DNA from: Axinella damicornis
Taxonomy: Eukaryota; Porifera; Demospongiae; Axinellida; Axinellidae
Assembly (NCBI GenBank): GCA_963931865.1
Contig: OZ007512.1
Coordinates: forward strand, 4,176,883-4,240,882
Length of the DNA: 64,000 nucleotides
Direction of reading: 5' to 3'
Shown here: positions 1 to 10,420 of the stretch, piece after piece
Position numbering within the stretch: position 1 is the first letter of the stretch
Layout: every line of letters begins with the position of its first letter
The notes under the pieces: model-generated
What the model saw: the letters and a program-made list of their open reading frames with translations, nothing else
What the model was told of the DNA's origin: nothing
Databases searched by the model: none
Made by a program: the position numbers and the translations under genes

Positions 1-265
1 TCATCAGAGTGCCTCAAAACACTCCACACTGACCGCCTGACCTTTTCCAAGCTAATTTTTGTTCTCCAAGAAGTTTGAACACCCATGTCTGACAATGAAA
101 CACTGGAACACGGTCACATTCAGGCTATGTATACGCCCACAGTGGTACCATTCGCAGGTACCACAAACTATATACTGTATTCCTTTTGTGAAGCACACAT
201 GGAGTGTCAAGCACACATGGAGATTGTATCCGGTTAGGGGTATAATTTAGTTAGCTATCCTATTA
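1..265 (+). repeat. Left arm of a large inverted repeat
   Basis: Bases 1-226 reappear in reverse complement at about 2996-3222 with very few differences. Bases 226-262 reappear in reverse complement at 3317-3352, on the far side of the first matching piece, so the structure has been rearranged. The arm runs off the left edge of the window, so its true end is unknown. Reading frames inside it are not gene-like. Confidence 0.75.
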
Positions 266-283
266 GCTATAGCTATCCTCCAT

Positions 284-284
<1 letters not shown>

Positions 285-315
<31 letters not shown>

Positions 316-412
316 TTTCCATCCCTCCCTCCCTCCCTCCCTCCCTCCTCCCTCCTTCCCTCCCTCCCTCCCTCCCTCCCTCCCTCCCTCCCTCCCTCCC
401 TCCCTCCCTCCC
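285..412. repeat. Poly-C tract followed by CCCT/CTCC microsatellite
   Basis: A run of 31 C (285-315) is followed by about 95 bases of imperfect CCCT/CTCC repeats. The length of the pure run may be unreliable in the assembly. Confidence 0.9.
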
Positions 413-1089
413 CTATCACATGCTCCCTCCTCCCTCCCTCCCCAGACTGATAACGTCCTATCGTACGTTCTTCATGTTTGCCAGCAGTGAGTCAGATGGG
501 AACCGGCGTACTCCGGCTGCTAGGCGGGGAAGTCAGGAACCGGTGTGTACAGAGTGGCCCAGACTCGTACTCGGTTATTGGGGAGACGAACACTCAACCC
601 CCAGGCTGCAAAGCAAGTGCTTAGCGAGTGTGCCATCCCGACTTCCCGCCAAAACTTGCACAAATTCAGTATTTAAACCCGCTTCCGGTTGCGCGCGCCT
701 CCGCGGTTCAAAGGTCACGGCTGCAGTCAAGTATTAAACGGGTTGCGACTCGCGAGACTGGAACTGTGGTAGCGGACTTGCTGTAGTGAAGAGGCGACAG
801 GCTATTCTGTGAAATTGGCATGCTCCTTCTGAAGCTTTGGAATGAGGGTGAGGTCAGTATTCCGCCATTACGTGTAGAACTGTTGCAAATAGACTAGACA
901 GAGTCGAACGGTGTAGTGACTTAGATTATTTTGAAGTCATGCATAGCATAGTAAGCTTTTGGAGGTATTCTACCCACTACTTGAGGTTTTGACATTAATG
1001 TGGTGGATGCCCAGTAGTCAGTGTGGTCATAACATAGCTAGAAGGTGTGGGGTCATTTACTTCCCTCCCACCATCACCACCACCACCCC

Positions 1090-1135
1090 TAGCCTCGGTC
1101 CCAGGCTCTGAGGAGAGAGCCTGAGACCGAGGCTA
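1090..1135. mobile_element. Short foldback MITE, TAGCCTCG family
   Basis: The element begins with tagcctcggtcccaggc and ends with its near-perfect reverse complement. The nine bases caccacccc stand on both sides (1081-1089 and 1136-1144), as expected for a 9-bp target-site duplication. The equivalent copy at 48824-48869 sits in the 48-kb paralogue. Confidence 0.8.
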
Positions 1136-1254
1136 CACCACCCCTGAAGTCCTATCCCTCACCAGCATTGGGGACTTTGTAGCTACGTACACTGTTGCAT
1201 GGATCATGGATTGGCGAACTGACACTTCACACTGGCACCATCAAAGGTTGACCT

Positions 1255-2032
1255 AGTCTGGATCCCAGGCCCAACCGGCGAGCGAGTAAGGGTCTGGCGA
1301 ATAACCTAGCCCGGAAGTGTCTTAGAGGTTGGAATGCAGCCGTGAGTGTTGATTAGGGAAAATGACGTGTGAAGTGCAATCAGTGATCGTTTGAAGATGG
1401 CGAATGCACAGTTGTATATACTCGAACGTGAATATAAACGCCGCGATCGACCACGCCATGAAGACTGTTGGATTGGCAAGCCTAAAGAGGGAACAGAGAG
1501 AGGCGATCCAACAGTTTTATAGCGGAAAAGACGTATTTGTTGCCCTGCCGACGGGTTACGGGAAGTCATACTGTTATGCGCTTCTGCCGCTTGCCTTCGA
1601 CTTCTTGAGAGAAACAGAGCATCCCTCAATTGCCATATGCGTGTCGCCTCTCACAGCACTGATGATGCAGCATCGGGCGAAATTCTCCGTGAAAGGAGTT
1701 ACCTCTGAATTTGTATGGGAGCTCCAGCAAGATGTGGACGCCTTGAGCGGTGTGAAGAAGGGACAATTCCAGCTATTATAATATATACATAAGCCCTGAG
1801 TCACTGCTCCTCAACCCACAAGTGGCGCAAGTTGCTGCTGTCTGAACAAACTTTACACGGCATATTTGGTTCGCTCCACGTGTACGAAAAGCCTTGCGAA
1901 GGATATCACCTACTTAGCTACATGTATATGGTTGCAAATAAAGGGCTTCATCCACATTCCAGCTAGATACTTCCGGGCTAGGTTATTCGCCAGACCCTTA
2001 CTCGCTCGCCGGTTGGGTCTGGGATCCAGACT
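1255..2032. mobile_element. Mutator-like non-autonomous DNA transposon carrying a RecQ fragment
   Basis: The 778-bp element has terminal inverted repeats of 64 bp (1255-1318 and 1969-2032) that start agtctggatcccag and differ at one position. It is flanked by the direct repeat aggttgacct at 1245-1254 and 2033-2042. The paralogous repeat at 48 kb has this sequence only once (48979-48988) with no insert, so it is an unoccupied target site. Long inverted ends with a 9- to 10-bp target duplication are typical of the Mutator/MULE superfamily. The interior holds part of a RecQ-type helicase gene and no transposase, which resembles the Pack-MULE mode of gene capture. The superfamily assignment is inference; the element boundaries are read directly. 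Confidence 0.85.
1404..1890 (+). pseudogene. Fragment of a RecQ-like DEAD/DEAH-box DNA helicase (N-terminal part)
   Basis: An open frame from 1404 to 1781 (125 codons) shows the start of a RecQ-family superfamily-2 helicase: an SLKREQREAI segment before the nucleotide-binding loop, the Walker A motif LPTGYGKS (about residues 48-55), and motif Ia with VSPLTALMMQH. A stop follows, but homologous coding resumes in other frames: YISPESLLLNP near 1788-1820, then KWRKLLLSE near 1823-1850. At least two frame changes are therefore present. The DEAH box, helicase C domain and all later parts are absent. Full RecQ helicases unwind DNA with ATP; this piece cannot. It lies entirely inside the inverted-repeat element 1255-2032. 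Confidence 0.85.
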
Positions 2033-2720
2033 AGGTTGACCTCAGTGGTGTATCTACGGCAGGGCCTAGCAGGGCACAGGCCCCGCCTGACGGTCAAAAT
2101 GCCCGCCCTGCCAGTAGCAGCTAGGCAGCAGTAAAATGACCAAGTCAGTCCTGAGACCCCAGCAGCTGTCAACGTAGTAAGCAGCCATGTGCAGTCATGG
2201 CTGAGTCGCACTTCCCCAAACAGCACTTGAGGGCGTTGAGACAGTGAGACACACTGACTATAGGTTTGGTGGTAAGTTGCATCCCAAGATTGCATGCAAA
2301 AATGATCTCAGGTGGTGTCAAATTCTGGGGGGCAGACCCAATTCACACACTTACTGCAGACATAAATTGCTATGGTGCCCGGTGGCAGAGCTACACAGTA
2401 GCTACTGGTAGGGACTAACCAATCGATGCGGCAGTTGAGGTCATCTTCTGCTTGGTTTCGTGTGCATACTTGCTTTAGCAAAGTACCAGTGATACATCGT
2501 ACTATCCACTTTCCTTTCAGTTGTCTGTAGGTGACACTCAACAGCAGGACTACCTGCGGTAGCTAGACCACAGGCTATCACAAATATGAGAGGCAGTGCT
2601 TCATCTGATGATGGCAGGAGAAACTGAATTGCAACAACTAATTGTACCATGTGACAGAACACCCAATAAAGCCGGAAATCCCCTCGTGTAGTAAAACAGA
2701 CGCATCGGTAAATCGATAAC

Positions 2721-2900
2721 AAGGTAAGGGAGGGGATTTCTGGATAGTATTTTAATTCCGGACATGGCAGTTCATAGCCCTCATATTCGCTCCGTTACCA
2801 ATACCTAGCCTCGTTCCCAGGCCGCGTGGGAGGAGAGAAGCCGGAAATCGCCTACTGTCTGGAAATCCCCTACTGTCCCGAAATCCCCTCCGTTACCTTA
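2721..2900. mobile_element. Small inverted-repeat element (MITE-like)
   Basis: The left end aaggtaagggaggggattt is matched by the reverse complement of the right end, aaatcccctccgttacctt, with one mismatch. The 180-bp interior includes a single-ended copy of the TAGCCTCG motif near 2807 and several ggaaatcccc repeats. No clear target duplication is seen. Confidence 0.5.
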
Positions 2901-2995
2901 CAAAGCAAAGACGCAAACCAATAAGGTGCTCTCTCAAATGAAATAAAAGGAGTTCCACTGATGATACAACCTCATCCCTTTTCCACAAGCGAACC

Positions 2996-3352
2996 TCAAT
3001 CTCCATGTGTGCTTGACACTCCATGTGTGCTTCACAAAAGGAATACAGTATATAGTTTGTGTTACCTGCGAATGGTACCACTGTGGGCGTATACATAGCC
3101 TGAATGTGACCGTGTTCCAGTGTTTCATTGTCAGACATGGGTGTTCAAACTTCTTGGAGAACAAAAATTAGCTTGGAAAAGGTCAGGCGGTCAGTGTGGA
3201 GTGTTTTGAGGCACTCTGATGACATAATTGACGGGGTGATTATATACCTCATCCAGGTCATGGTATTATGGGATTGAGGATGACCAGTTAAAGAGGATAT
3301 TGGTCCAGCAGGAAATAGGATAGCTAACTAAATTATACCCCTAACCGGATAC
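2996..3352 (-). repeat. Right arm of the large inverted repeat (two pieces)
   Basis: 2996-3222 is the reverse complement of 1-226, and 3317-3352 is the reverse complement of 226-262. The 94 bases between them (3223-3316) are not in the left arm. The order of the two pieces cannot come from one simple inversion. Confidence 0.7.
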
Positions 3353-3533
3353 GGACGAATAATTATAGAAAAACCATAACCGAAACCCAGAGGCAAGACC
3401 GCGGTGTACGTGTGCAGTCACGCTTCATTTGTTTACTGATAGCCCGAACAGTTGAATCAAGGATAATAAACATTGTCCTTTATTGAATTCAACGCTGAGC
3501 TGGAGATAGCTACGTGCACAATACGTTCAGACC

Positions 3534-4413
3534 ATGAACTTCAAGGTGATTATATAGCCTTACTCGCTCTCCTCGCGGTTACCTCCGCTGATGTTCTCAA
3601 GCGCCAAACGCGGAACACCAATTGCAATGATATGGCTACATCAACAACGTCAACCCGGAAATATGTGATTCCATTAATACCACCAACGCACAGACCTGCG
3701 GGGACGACTGCCTTGGACAGGGGTGTACCTTCTACACAAACAACGGATACACTTCGCTCTGCCTGACCATCATCGCGATAGGTTGTTATACAGGCGAATC
3801 CGGATCGGGCACCGTTGCAGCCTCCTGTCAGAGGTGTTTCGATAGTCAGGTATTGGCACTCTACCTTGCCCTTCCAACCTCTTGCAATGTAGACAATTTC
3901 TCTTCTGGAGATTTCTGCAGCGATGAGTGTGCAGGGGTAAGTTGCACTTACTACAGAGACAATGGCTATCCAGCAGACTGCAGAACCGATCTTGCGGGAT
4001 TCTGTGGGTCGGCTGCTCCAACAGCATGTGAGTCTGACTCAGGGCCAACTCAAGCAACTGGAGGGTCTGACTCGGAGCCAACTCAAGCAACTGGAGGGTC
4101 TGGACCAACTCAAGCAACTGGAGGGTCTGACTCGGAGCCAACTCAAGTAACTGGAGGGTCTGGACCAACTCAAGCCACTGGAGGGTCTGACTCGGAGCCA
4201 ACTCAAGCAACTGGAGGGGCTGGACCAACTCAAGCCACTGGAGGATCTGACTCAGGGCCAACTCAAGTAACTGGAGGGTCTGGACCAACTCAAGCCACTG
4301 GAGGGTCTGACTCGGAGCCAACTCAAGCAACTGGAGGGCCAATGTCTGCTCTGGTGGCAGTGAAGGAAGTGGCAGTACTCATCCTCCTTGTTGCTGTATT
4401 CTTGATCTTCTGA
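3534..4413 (+). pseudogene. Secreted/GPI-type cysteine-rich protein with Thr/Ser/Pro repeats (frame-broken)
   Basis: The frame 3631-4413 encodes two related Cys modules (the first with CGDDCLGQGCTFYTNNGY, the second with CSDECAGVSCTYYRDNGY). They are followed by a tandem Thr/Ser/Pro/Gly tract and a hydrophobic C-terminus ending AVLILLVAVFLIF with nothing after it, typical of a GPI signal or a tail membrane anchor. Upstream, ATG 3534 (MNFKVI) runs into a stop. The sequence ALLALLAVTSADVLKRQ in another frame would complete a good signal peptide if a TA in the run near 3547-3552 were absent. A second one-base break occurs near 3628. The protein is probably displayed on the cell surface. Two breaks suggest either a pseudogene or indel errors; an intron solution is not obvious. 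No specific family is recognised. Confidence 0.6.
4032..4338 (+). repeat. 60-bp coding minisatellite
   Basis: About five copies of a 60-bp unit encode alternating SDSEPTQATGG (11 residues) and SGPTQATGG (9 residues). The units differ by few substitutions, most of them silent or conservative (A/V, E/G), which suggests recent expansion or homogenisation. The Thr/Ser content fits a mucin-like, O-glycosylated stalk. Confidence 0.9.
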
Positions 4414-4548
4414 CCTGGGGGGGGGGGTATGCAGCAGTGACGTAGATGTATTGAACTGCCATGCACTTCAGTTGAGTATTTATTTACTGCCTATAAACGG
4501 TTATTGTAGCATTATATTATCATGTGTGCAATGCTATAAGCGTAAGAT

Positions 4549-4609
4549 TAGTCTCGCAGGCCAGACGTCGACGTTTCCATGCACCGTGAATGTCTGGCCC
4601 ATGAGGCTA
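4549..4609. mobile_element. Old foldback MITE related to the TAGCCTCG family
   Basis: Ends tagtctcgcaggccagac and gtctggcccatgaggcta pair imperfectly. The flanks gcgtaagat (4540-4548) and gcatgagat (4610-4618) match at seven of nine positions, consistent with a decayed 9-bp duplication. Confidence 0.55.
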
Positions 4610-4618
4610 GCATGAGAT

Positions 4619-5657
4619 TTTAGAGCAATTATACTGATAATAGCATGTTCAAGCTATTCAACAATCATGACTGCATAAAAATTGTATCAGAACACCACAC
4701 ACCAGTAACCCACTCAGAAAAAACCTCCACACCCAATTACCAAACACACCCACTGCTGAAATAAACTGCCACACCCACTCTAACAATATTCATGATTTGG
4801 GAGGCACTAGGTTTAATGAATAGCCTTTTCTGTGATATTATGAACATTCCACGAGAGTTTGTAGCACATGGTAGCATCCCCTATGTAGTAGCTAGTGCTA
4901 TTTTAGGCTAATTTTTAGCATGACGATAATATTACTTCTATAATCTTTGCATAGCATGATAGTAGCTAACTGACACATTCCAACAATTTCTCCATTGCTA
5001 TATACTTCTCTCCAAGATTGCAGCAAAAATGATACTGTCCATGCACCAGCTCAGAAGAACACTGCTAGCAAAGTAGCTTAGAGTAGCTATGCAGGAGTCG
5101 AGAAGCAAGTTGAGGTGCACGGTCTTTCTCATCGTACAAATTCAATGTGGAGTGAAAGTAGAGGTCTTGATATTGATGTGATTCTAGTATGCAATACTAT
5201 ATGTCATGAATTTGATTGTATTGTAGCAGGCCTGAGAAAGGAAGTACTAACTGGTCAAGCAGTTTAGAGATATTGCTATTACATGTAAATAGTCACAACA
5301 GAAAGTAGTGAAGAGACATGCAGATCTGAGATCTGTCCATATAAGGAAAAGTCCTGGCTTCTCCCTCTACTAGCTACTGTATATTTGGATAATAAATTAA
5401 ACAAGCACTTTTGTTTACATGACCCAACGGCTATCGAACAGTCTGCCGAACTGTCTTGCATGCATGATTATTCTGTACAGGTGCAGCACTGAATGCAGGC
5501 TCGATCCCACTGCAATCTGTAGGGCCAGGGTGAGACCACCTACAGGTGTAACAATGTAATTGTATGGAATGGACAACTGAGGGATGGAATGGGAATGTGG
5601 ATGTGTATTCTCCTCGTTGCACATCAATCACCAGCTGTTGGAACACTGAGTTGGTGA
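4619..5657. other. Intergenic, no gene recognised
   Basis: The stretch is AT-rich with only short, shadow-like reading frames. I see no coding signature, RNA gene or intact mobile element. Confidence 0.6.
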
Positions 5658-5668
5658 GCCAGAACCAT

Positions 5669-5699
5669 AGATAATATACTACGATAGTATATTATCTAT
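5669..5699. repeat. 31-bp palindromic insertion with direct repeats
   Basis: The palindrome agataatatacta cga tagtatattatct is bounded by gccagaaccat on both sides (5658-5668 and 5700-5710). This looks like a very small foldback insertion with an 11-bp duplication. Confidence 0.6.
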
Positions 5700-5844
5700 G
5701 CCAGAACCATGTTGGCCTCTGCCCTGTTTCTCTCTCCAGCTGGCGGTTCTTCTCAGCGGTAGTCATCAACTGCTGTCATAGTTTATGTACGTGTGACTCA
5801 TGGACCTATTGACGTCTTTGGGCCCTTTCATGTTCATGGGTGTG

Positions 5845-5884
5845 TAGCCTCGTTCCCAGCCCACGCGGCCTGGGAACGAGGCTA
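5845..5884. mobile_element. Foldback MITE, TAGCCTCG family
   Basis: A 40-bp near-perfect palindrome with tagcctcgttcccag at one end and its complement at the other. The flanks atgggtgtg and gtgggtgtg agree at eight of nine bases. The matching sequence near 63165 lacks it. Confidence 0.75.
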
Positions 5885-6294
5885 GTGGGTGTGGAGAGGG
5901 AAGAGGTGGAGGGAAGATCCTAGCCAAAGCCGAAATTGATTTGGGATTGAAAGCGACCACGTATGACCCTGAGCATGATCAAACCCTGGACAGTGCTAAA
6001 CAGGGCATTCCATAACTGAGCACTTTGTTGGTATGGCATTAATTTTTGTGGTCTGTGGCTACACTCAGTCCTGAGTAAATGTTATGACAAGGTCTATTAT
6101 GTTCTGAGGTAATGGCCAATCTCCTAATTAGCTTTACACATCTGAAAAGGCACACACATGTACACAAGTATAAAGTACAGAATACAAGCATGAAGAAAGC
6201 ATGATTCCTGCAAGAAAACAATAATAGTTAAATGTAGTTAGCGTCCATGGGTGCCTATATCTAATAGTGAATTGCTATATGGACCCGTATAAAA
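5885..6294. repeat. 3' flank of the GAREM-like gene, duplicated at the window's right end
   Basis: This stretch matches about 63441-63866 closely in the same orientation. Its first part has an open plus-strand frame (about 5909-6001) reading AKAEIDLGLKATTYDPEHD. I do not recognise that peptide and cannot tell whether it is an exon of a convergent gene or 3' untranslated sequence of the minus-strand gene. Confidence 0.7.
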
Positions 6295-7649
6295 TCAAAC
6301 TGGCACATATGGATACTCTCGTCTCAGAACACCCAGGGCAGAGTACTGTCCTGAGATGATCTTCATCAGCCTTATTCGATCCACTTTGGAGTCCATGCCG
6401 AGCTCGTGCTGCAGTGTGGACTCATCACACTCCACCAGTACCTCCCCGTCGATGGATTGCTCTGCAAACATCTCGTGATATTTCGTCATTCCCAGCACAT
6501 CAAGCAGCTCCATGATCTATGGAAACATGACAGCAAGACTGGTTGGTGTTAATCCATACAACTGGTTTGTAGCAATAATAATTATTGGACAAAAGTATAG
6601 ATAGACCCAAAGGAATATTCCATTGCCCTGAACTGAGTGGCCACCCTTTGATTTCTAAGAATATCTTTCCTGCATGTTCTGAAAAATGCAATCAAAAAAG
6701 CAACGAAACCCCCTGTCAGACTGCAGCAATGCAGTGTTATCCGTGTATAATGGCCACCCATTGGTACCAACTGACTGTTGGCTGCTTATACAGTAGTTAT
6801 AGGCCTCTTCAGATGGCTGCTTCTAGCTACAGGTTTGCGGCATGGCTGCTTCTAGCTACAGGTTTGCCGCATGGCTGCATGCTATACAGATGTCATAGGT
6901 TTCCCTGTACCTATGGAACAATGACATCATGCAGTCATGTGAACATTCCACATAGATGAGGGGTTTTCCCCAAGCAGTACCTATAGCAGTGTCATAATTA
7001 CCTGCTTTTCGGTCAGAGTTGCCAATTCAGACTTTCGGGCCGCCATTCGAGACAATCGGATTGCTAGTTCAGACTTTCTGTTTGCTAACCCAGAGTTTCG
7101 TGTTCTGTCTGCTCTCTGAGGAGGAGGAGGAGGAGCTCGAGCTCGAGGTTGCTTACTGATCAACAGAGCAAGCTGCATTTTCATTTCCTTTCTTTCTGTC
7201 TCAAGTGATCGACTTATTTGTGCTAGCTTCTGTGTGTCATGCACAAGGCATCCAAGTTCGTACTTAATTTGGGAAATCTCAGTCATACCACTGGGCTGCG
7301 TTGAGGGGATCTTCTGACTAGACACGAATGCTCCCATTCTGTTGTAGAGACTTTGGATGCTAGTTTTCAGGCAGTCAAGGTGATCGCTAAGAGTTCCTCC
7401 CGTGCTCATTTTCCTTCGTATAATATTCAGCCGTTGCAATTCAGCTGTGTTCTGGGTCCCTCCTGTGCTGTTGTATTGCTGTGGAGGAGTGAGAATTTGC
7501 CTTTCAGCCTTGCTCTGAACTCCACCTGTGCTGTCATTATGCTCTGTCCGTATACTGATTTCAGCTTGTGGCAGAGCGCTATGAGAATGGTCCTGGGAAG
7601 CCTCAGGTACTGTAACAAGACTTCTAACTGCAGAGTACATGGTGAATAT

Positions 7650-7702
<53 letters not shown>

Positions 7703-9758
7703 AAGGTGTGTGTGTGTGCAAGGAATGTGTCGTGTATATATTAAAGGCATGACTTTGATATACCAGTTAGTTATGACACCACAGTAACTAGCACGCATAT
7801 GTGTGCATCCCTGCATCATGGTGACTTCCACTCATCACCACACCCCCTCAGGTGCAATTGCATTTTCTTCTGCAATTTGCTGAGTCGAGTGAACTAATAT
7901 CTCACGTGTGTGGTTTGCATAATATTATTGTAGCTAGGTATCGGAGATGAACTGGATTTCTGCAGTCAGAAGAAGCTTGTCAAGCTGTTTGGTTCATTTT
8001 CCACTGAAGAAGATCTCCGGATCGAAACGTTTGGACTTACCATTAAAGTCTGTTGTCCTTGCTACGAATAAGCTCAATAAATCCTCTCAGAAAAGCAAGA
8101 ATTCGTATAAATTAGGTATACAGTATGTCACCAAGGAAATATACAAAGCTACAGTAGTGAAACGTACCTCGTGAGTTCAGAGATGGTAAACCAGGAACTG
8201 TGGCCAGTGATGGTGTAGGCAGAGGAGATGGTGGATCTTCCAATTGAACAGCATTTTCATCACCTTGAGCGTCAACTGTTGATAGGGCCAGTTCTGGATG
8301 CTTTGGGATTCCCAGGTGTAGTCCGTCCATCTTGTGTCCCTTGCGAATGGATGCCAAGAGATACGACTGTGCAGCGTATGCCTCATCACTTGCAGCGTCC
8401 GAGCAGGTTTCAAGCATTGATGGATCGAATCTTGTGTAGAGATCTTGAGTATTATCATGGAACTTGTCTTTCTCTGCAGCTCCGGGGGATACAACCTGTA
8501 CTTCAATGTCGAGGCTGATTGGCAGATCAACAAGGGTGTTTGGAACACTTCCTGTTAGAACACTTCCTGTTGGAACACTTCCAGATGGAACACTTCCTGT
8601 TGGAACACTTTCTGTTGAATCACTGTCATCATTCATGAGGGTTGCTACTAGTGATGTTTCTGTGGCCTCCTCTGCTAATATGACAGCTTCTGAATTCAGG
8701 CACTCCGGAATTGTGTGTTCACTTTCAATGTCTGCGTACATGTTGGCCATCAGTGGTAGTGGACGGGGTACGTTGCTCAGAATATCTGGAAGGTACATCT
8801 GTGTTCTGTATGGATCTGTTGTGAAATGTCCTGTGCAATTTTTCGACAGCATTCGCTGTTGCTGTTCTCCCACATGCATAACTTTCAGCAAGTTGAAACC
8901 AAACTTTCTCCTGTGAATGCCTTGGATGACAAGCACTTCATTTTTCTCCACTGAAGACACAGAGTCATGGCCACGATAGCTGCTCTTTGCACAGACAACC
9001 CTGGGAAGTGGTGATGCAGAAATGATGTCACCAGCTGTTTCAAATAGCTCGGGCTCCTGCAGGGAAACACTTCTCCTGCTCCTGTATATGATGCCAAATC
9101 TTGCTGCTGAATTCAATGGCACGTTATGTGTGTTGCCGTGACAATCGATCGTTCTGACCACCTTTGTGTGTTTGACAAAATGGATGTTGTACACTTCTCC
9201 AGATGCAATGGCACCCTCTTCGCCGGGTTTCCTAACAAACCCCTTCACTACTTGTACACAGAGTGGGAGGGAATACTTTGATATTAAATCGGGTAGAGTG
9301 ATCCTCTGATATTCATCGGAATCAAAAGTTGTGCGTGGGGACTTACCATCCATGAGGGATTGTGGGTTAGTGGAATCCTCTACCTCTGTCAATGATTGCT
9401 GTAGCTGGTGTGAAGGCCGTGTTTGGCTTTCATAGTGGCAGGGTTTGTTGGACGTTGGTGATAATGGTACAATATGATCTCCGTGTATACCGTATGGTGC
9501 GGGTGGTACTGGAGGAAGCTTAATGGATCTTCGTCCAGGAGGATGACGATGTGATGTAATCTCACCTCTACACTGGCTGTATGGTTTGGGTGTGGGTGGT
9601 GGAGTCCTGTGCAGTGCATCTTGGGAAGGCGGTTGAGGGAAGTGAGATGGATTGGTGATGAATGTGCACTCTCTCAGATGCTTCGTAGGAGCTGAAATTG
9701 GGTGTGCATCAGCAGGCTGTGATCTTCGTGATTTGCGTTTGGTGGATTGCTTACGCAT
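6295..9758 (-). CDS. GAREM-like adaptor: CABIT domain, Pro-rich/coiled-coil middle, C-terminal SAM domain (3 exons)
   Basis: Exons: 9758-8168, 7627-7002 and 6516-6295. The donors (CGAG|GTACGT and CAG|GTAATT) and acceptors (CTGCAG and CCATAG) keep the frame (phases 1 and 0), giving 812 residues. Residues 1-140 are basic and Pro-rich. A CABIT module covers about 150-340 (LPLCVQVVKGF, PLPRVVCAK). A TGSVP-type 5-residue repeat lies near 380-405. Exon 2 gives a Gln/Glu/Lys-rich helical stretch and APPPPPQR near 695. Exon 3 (740-812) is a SAM domain ending YPYVPV. CABIT plus C-terminal SAM and a length near 800-880 is the plan of GAREM (Grb2-associated regulator of ERK), which links receptor tyrosine kinases to Grb2/ERK. 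The start is the first ATG of the long frame; an upstream exon cannot be excluded. Function is inferred from architecture. Confidence 0.82.
7649..7701. repeat. (GT)n microsatellite in GAREM-like intron 1
   Basis: A GT/AC repeat lies about 20-75 bases upstream of the intron 1 acceptor, read as (CA)n on the gene strand. CA repeats near 3' splice sites are known hnRNP L binding sites, so length changes could influence splicing; that is inference. Confidence 0.9.
8004..8028 (+). ncRNA. Possible degenerate hammerhead-like core / retroelement tail motif
   Basis: The order CTGAAGA (8004-8010), a short self-pairing arm gatc-tccg-gatc (8012-8023), then GAAA (8024-8027) and C resembles the hammerhead core CUGANGA - stem II - GAAA. 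Such motifs occur in Penelope-like retroelements of animals. I could not identify convincing stems I and III or a cleavage site, so this may be only a remnant of a retroelement tail in the intron. Confidence 0.25.
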
Positions 9759-9990
9759 ATTAACTTTTATTCATTCAGTAATTCAGATAGCTATATTCGG
9801 GTACAGTGTACACTCTTGGTGTAAGGTGGCACACAGTTTGTTATCAACAGAAATTGTGTATCACTACAATTGTATTGCCTGTAAAATGAAATGAATTTTT
9901 GATCAAATTTTGTCGTGCAAAAATAATAATGTCACTGTGCTATACATAACAACTGAACTTCCTTGACAGCAAGTGTTCCACATGCATATA

Positions 9991-10132
9991 GGTTAGACAC
10001 TGAGACCAAGGGATCTATGCGATTTAGAAACCCGAGGGCCCTGGGCTGTAGCGTCCCGAGCGCAGCGAGGGCGCTACTAAGGGCCCGAGGGTTTCTAAAT
10101 CGCGTAGATCCCATTGGTCTCAGTGTCTAACC
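9991..10132. mobile_element. 142-bp palindromic MITE
   Basis: Both ends read ggttagacactgagacca inward, and the arms remain paired for about 50 bases, through the gatttagaaaccc and gagggccc segments. The loop contains a second short GC-rich inverted piece (gtagcgtcccgagcgc). No clear target duplication is visible. It lies just upstream of the GAREM-like gene start. Confidence 0.8.
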
Positions 10133-10420
10133 GATTTAGAGTATAGCAACGGTAACTACGCTAGCGCTTCAGTTGTCAACAAAATAACCTACGAGTCGGA
10201 GGTCCTTTTCGACGAAATAACAGACTGGCTTACGAGTACAAGGCCGCTGACACACGTACACAAGGCGCTCGAATGACTTGCGCGCACGATTGAGCAGTCA
10301 CATGGCTCCGCCCCTCAACTTGGCTCCACCCCACCCGGTACCCGTGACCGCCCGTTTATATAGCTCCTCCTTTGAGCGTTTGATGTAGCCGTTGCACTTC
10401 CGTACACAGAGCTAGAGACT
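10133..10420. promoter_or_regulatory. CpG-rich stretch, possible promoter
   Basis: This interval has many CpGs in contrast to its AT-rich surroundings, a ctccgcccc GC box near 10305 and a tttatata element near 10355. It is about 400-650 bp upstream of the GAREM-like start on the minus strand. The role is inferred from composition and position only. Confidence 0.3.

Larger units (their letters stand above)
495..2328 (+). repeat. Dispersed repeat, copy A (interrupted by a DNA element)
   Basis: The stretches 495-1254 and 2043-2328 match 48277-48988 and 48989-49275 almost base for base in the same order, and a third partial copy lies at 37644-37664. The part around 640-740 is CpG-rich and promoter-like, but I recognise no gene in it. 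Copy A differs from the 48-kb copy mainly by the 778-bp insertion at 1255-2032. Confidence 0.8.

Noticed and set aside
420..737. Plus-strand frame of 105 codons in the CpG-rich repeat
   Set aside because: The 48-kb copy changes the frame by indels, which argues against coding.
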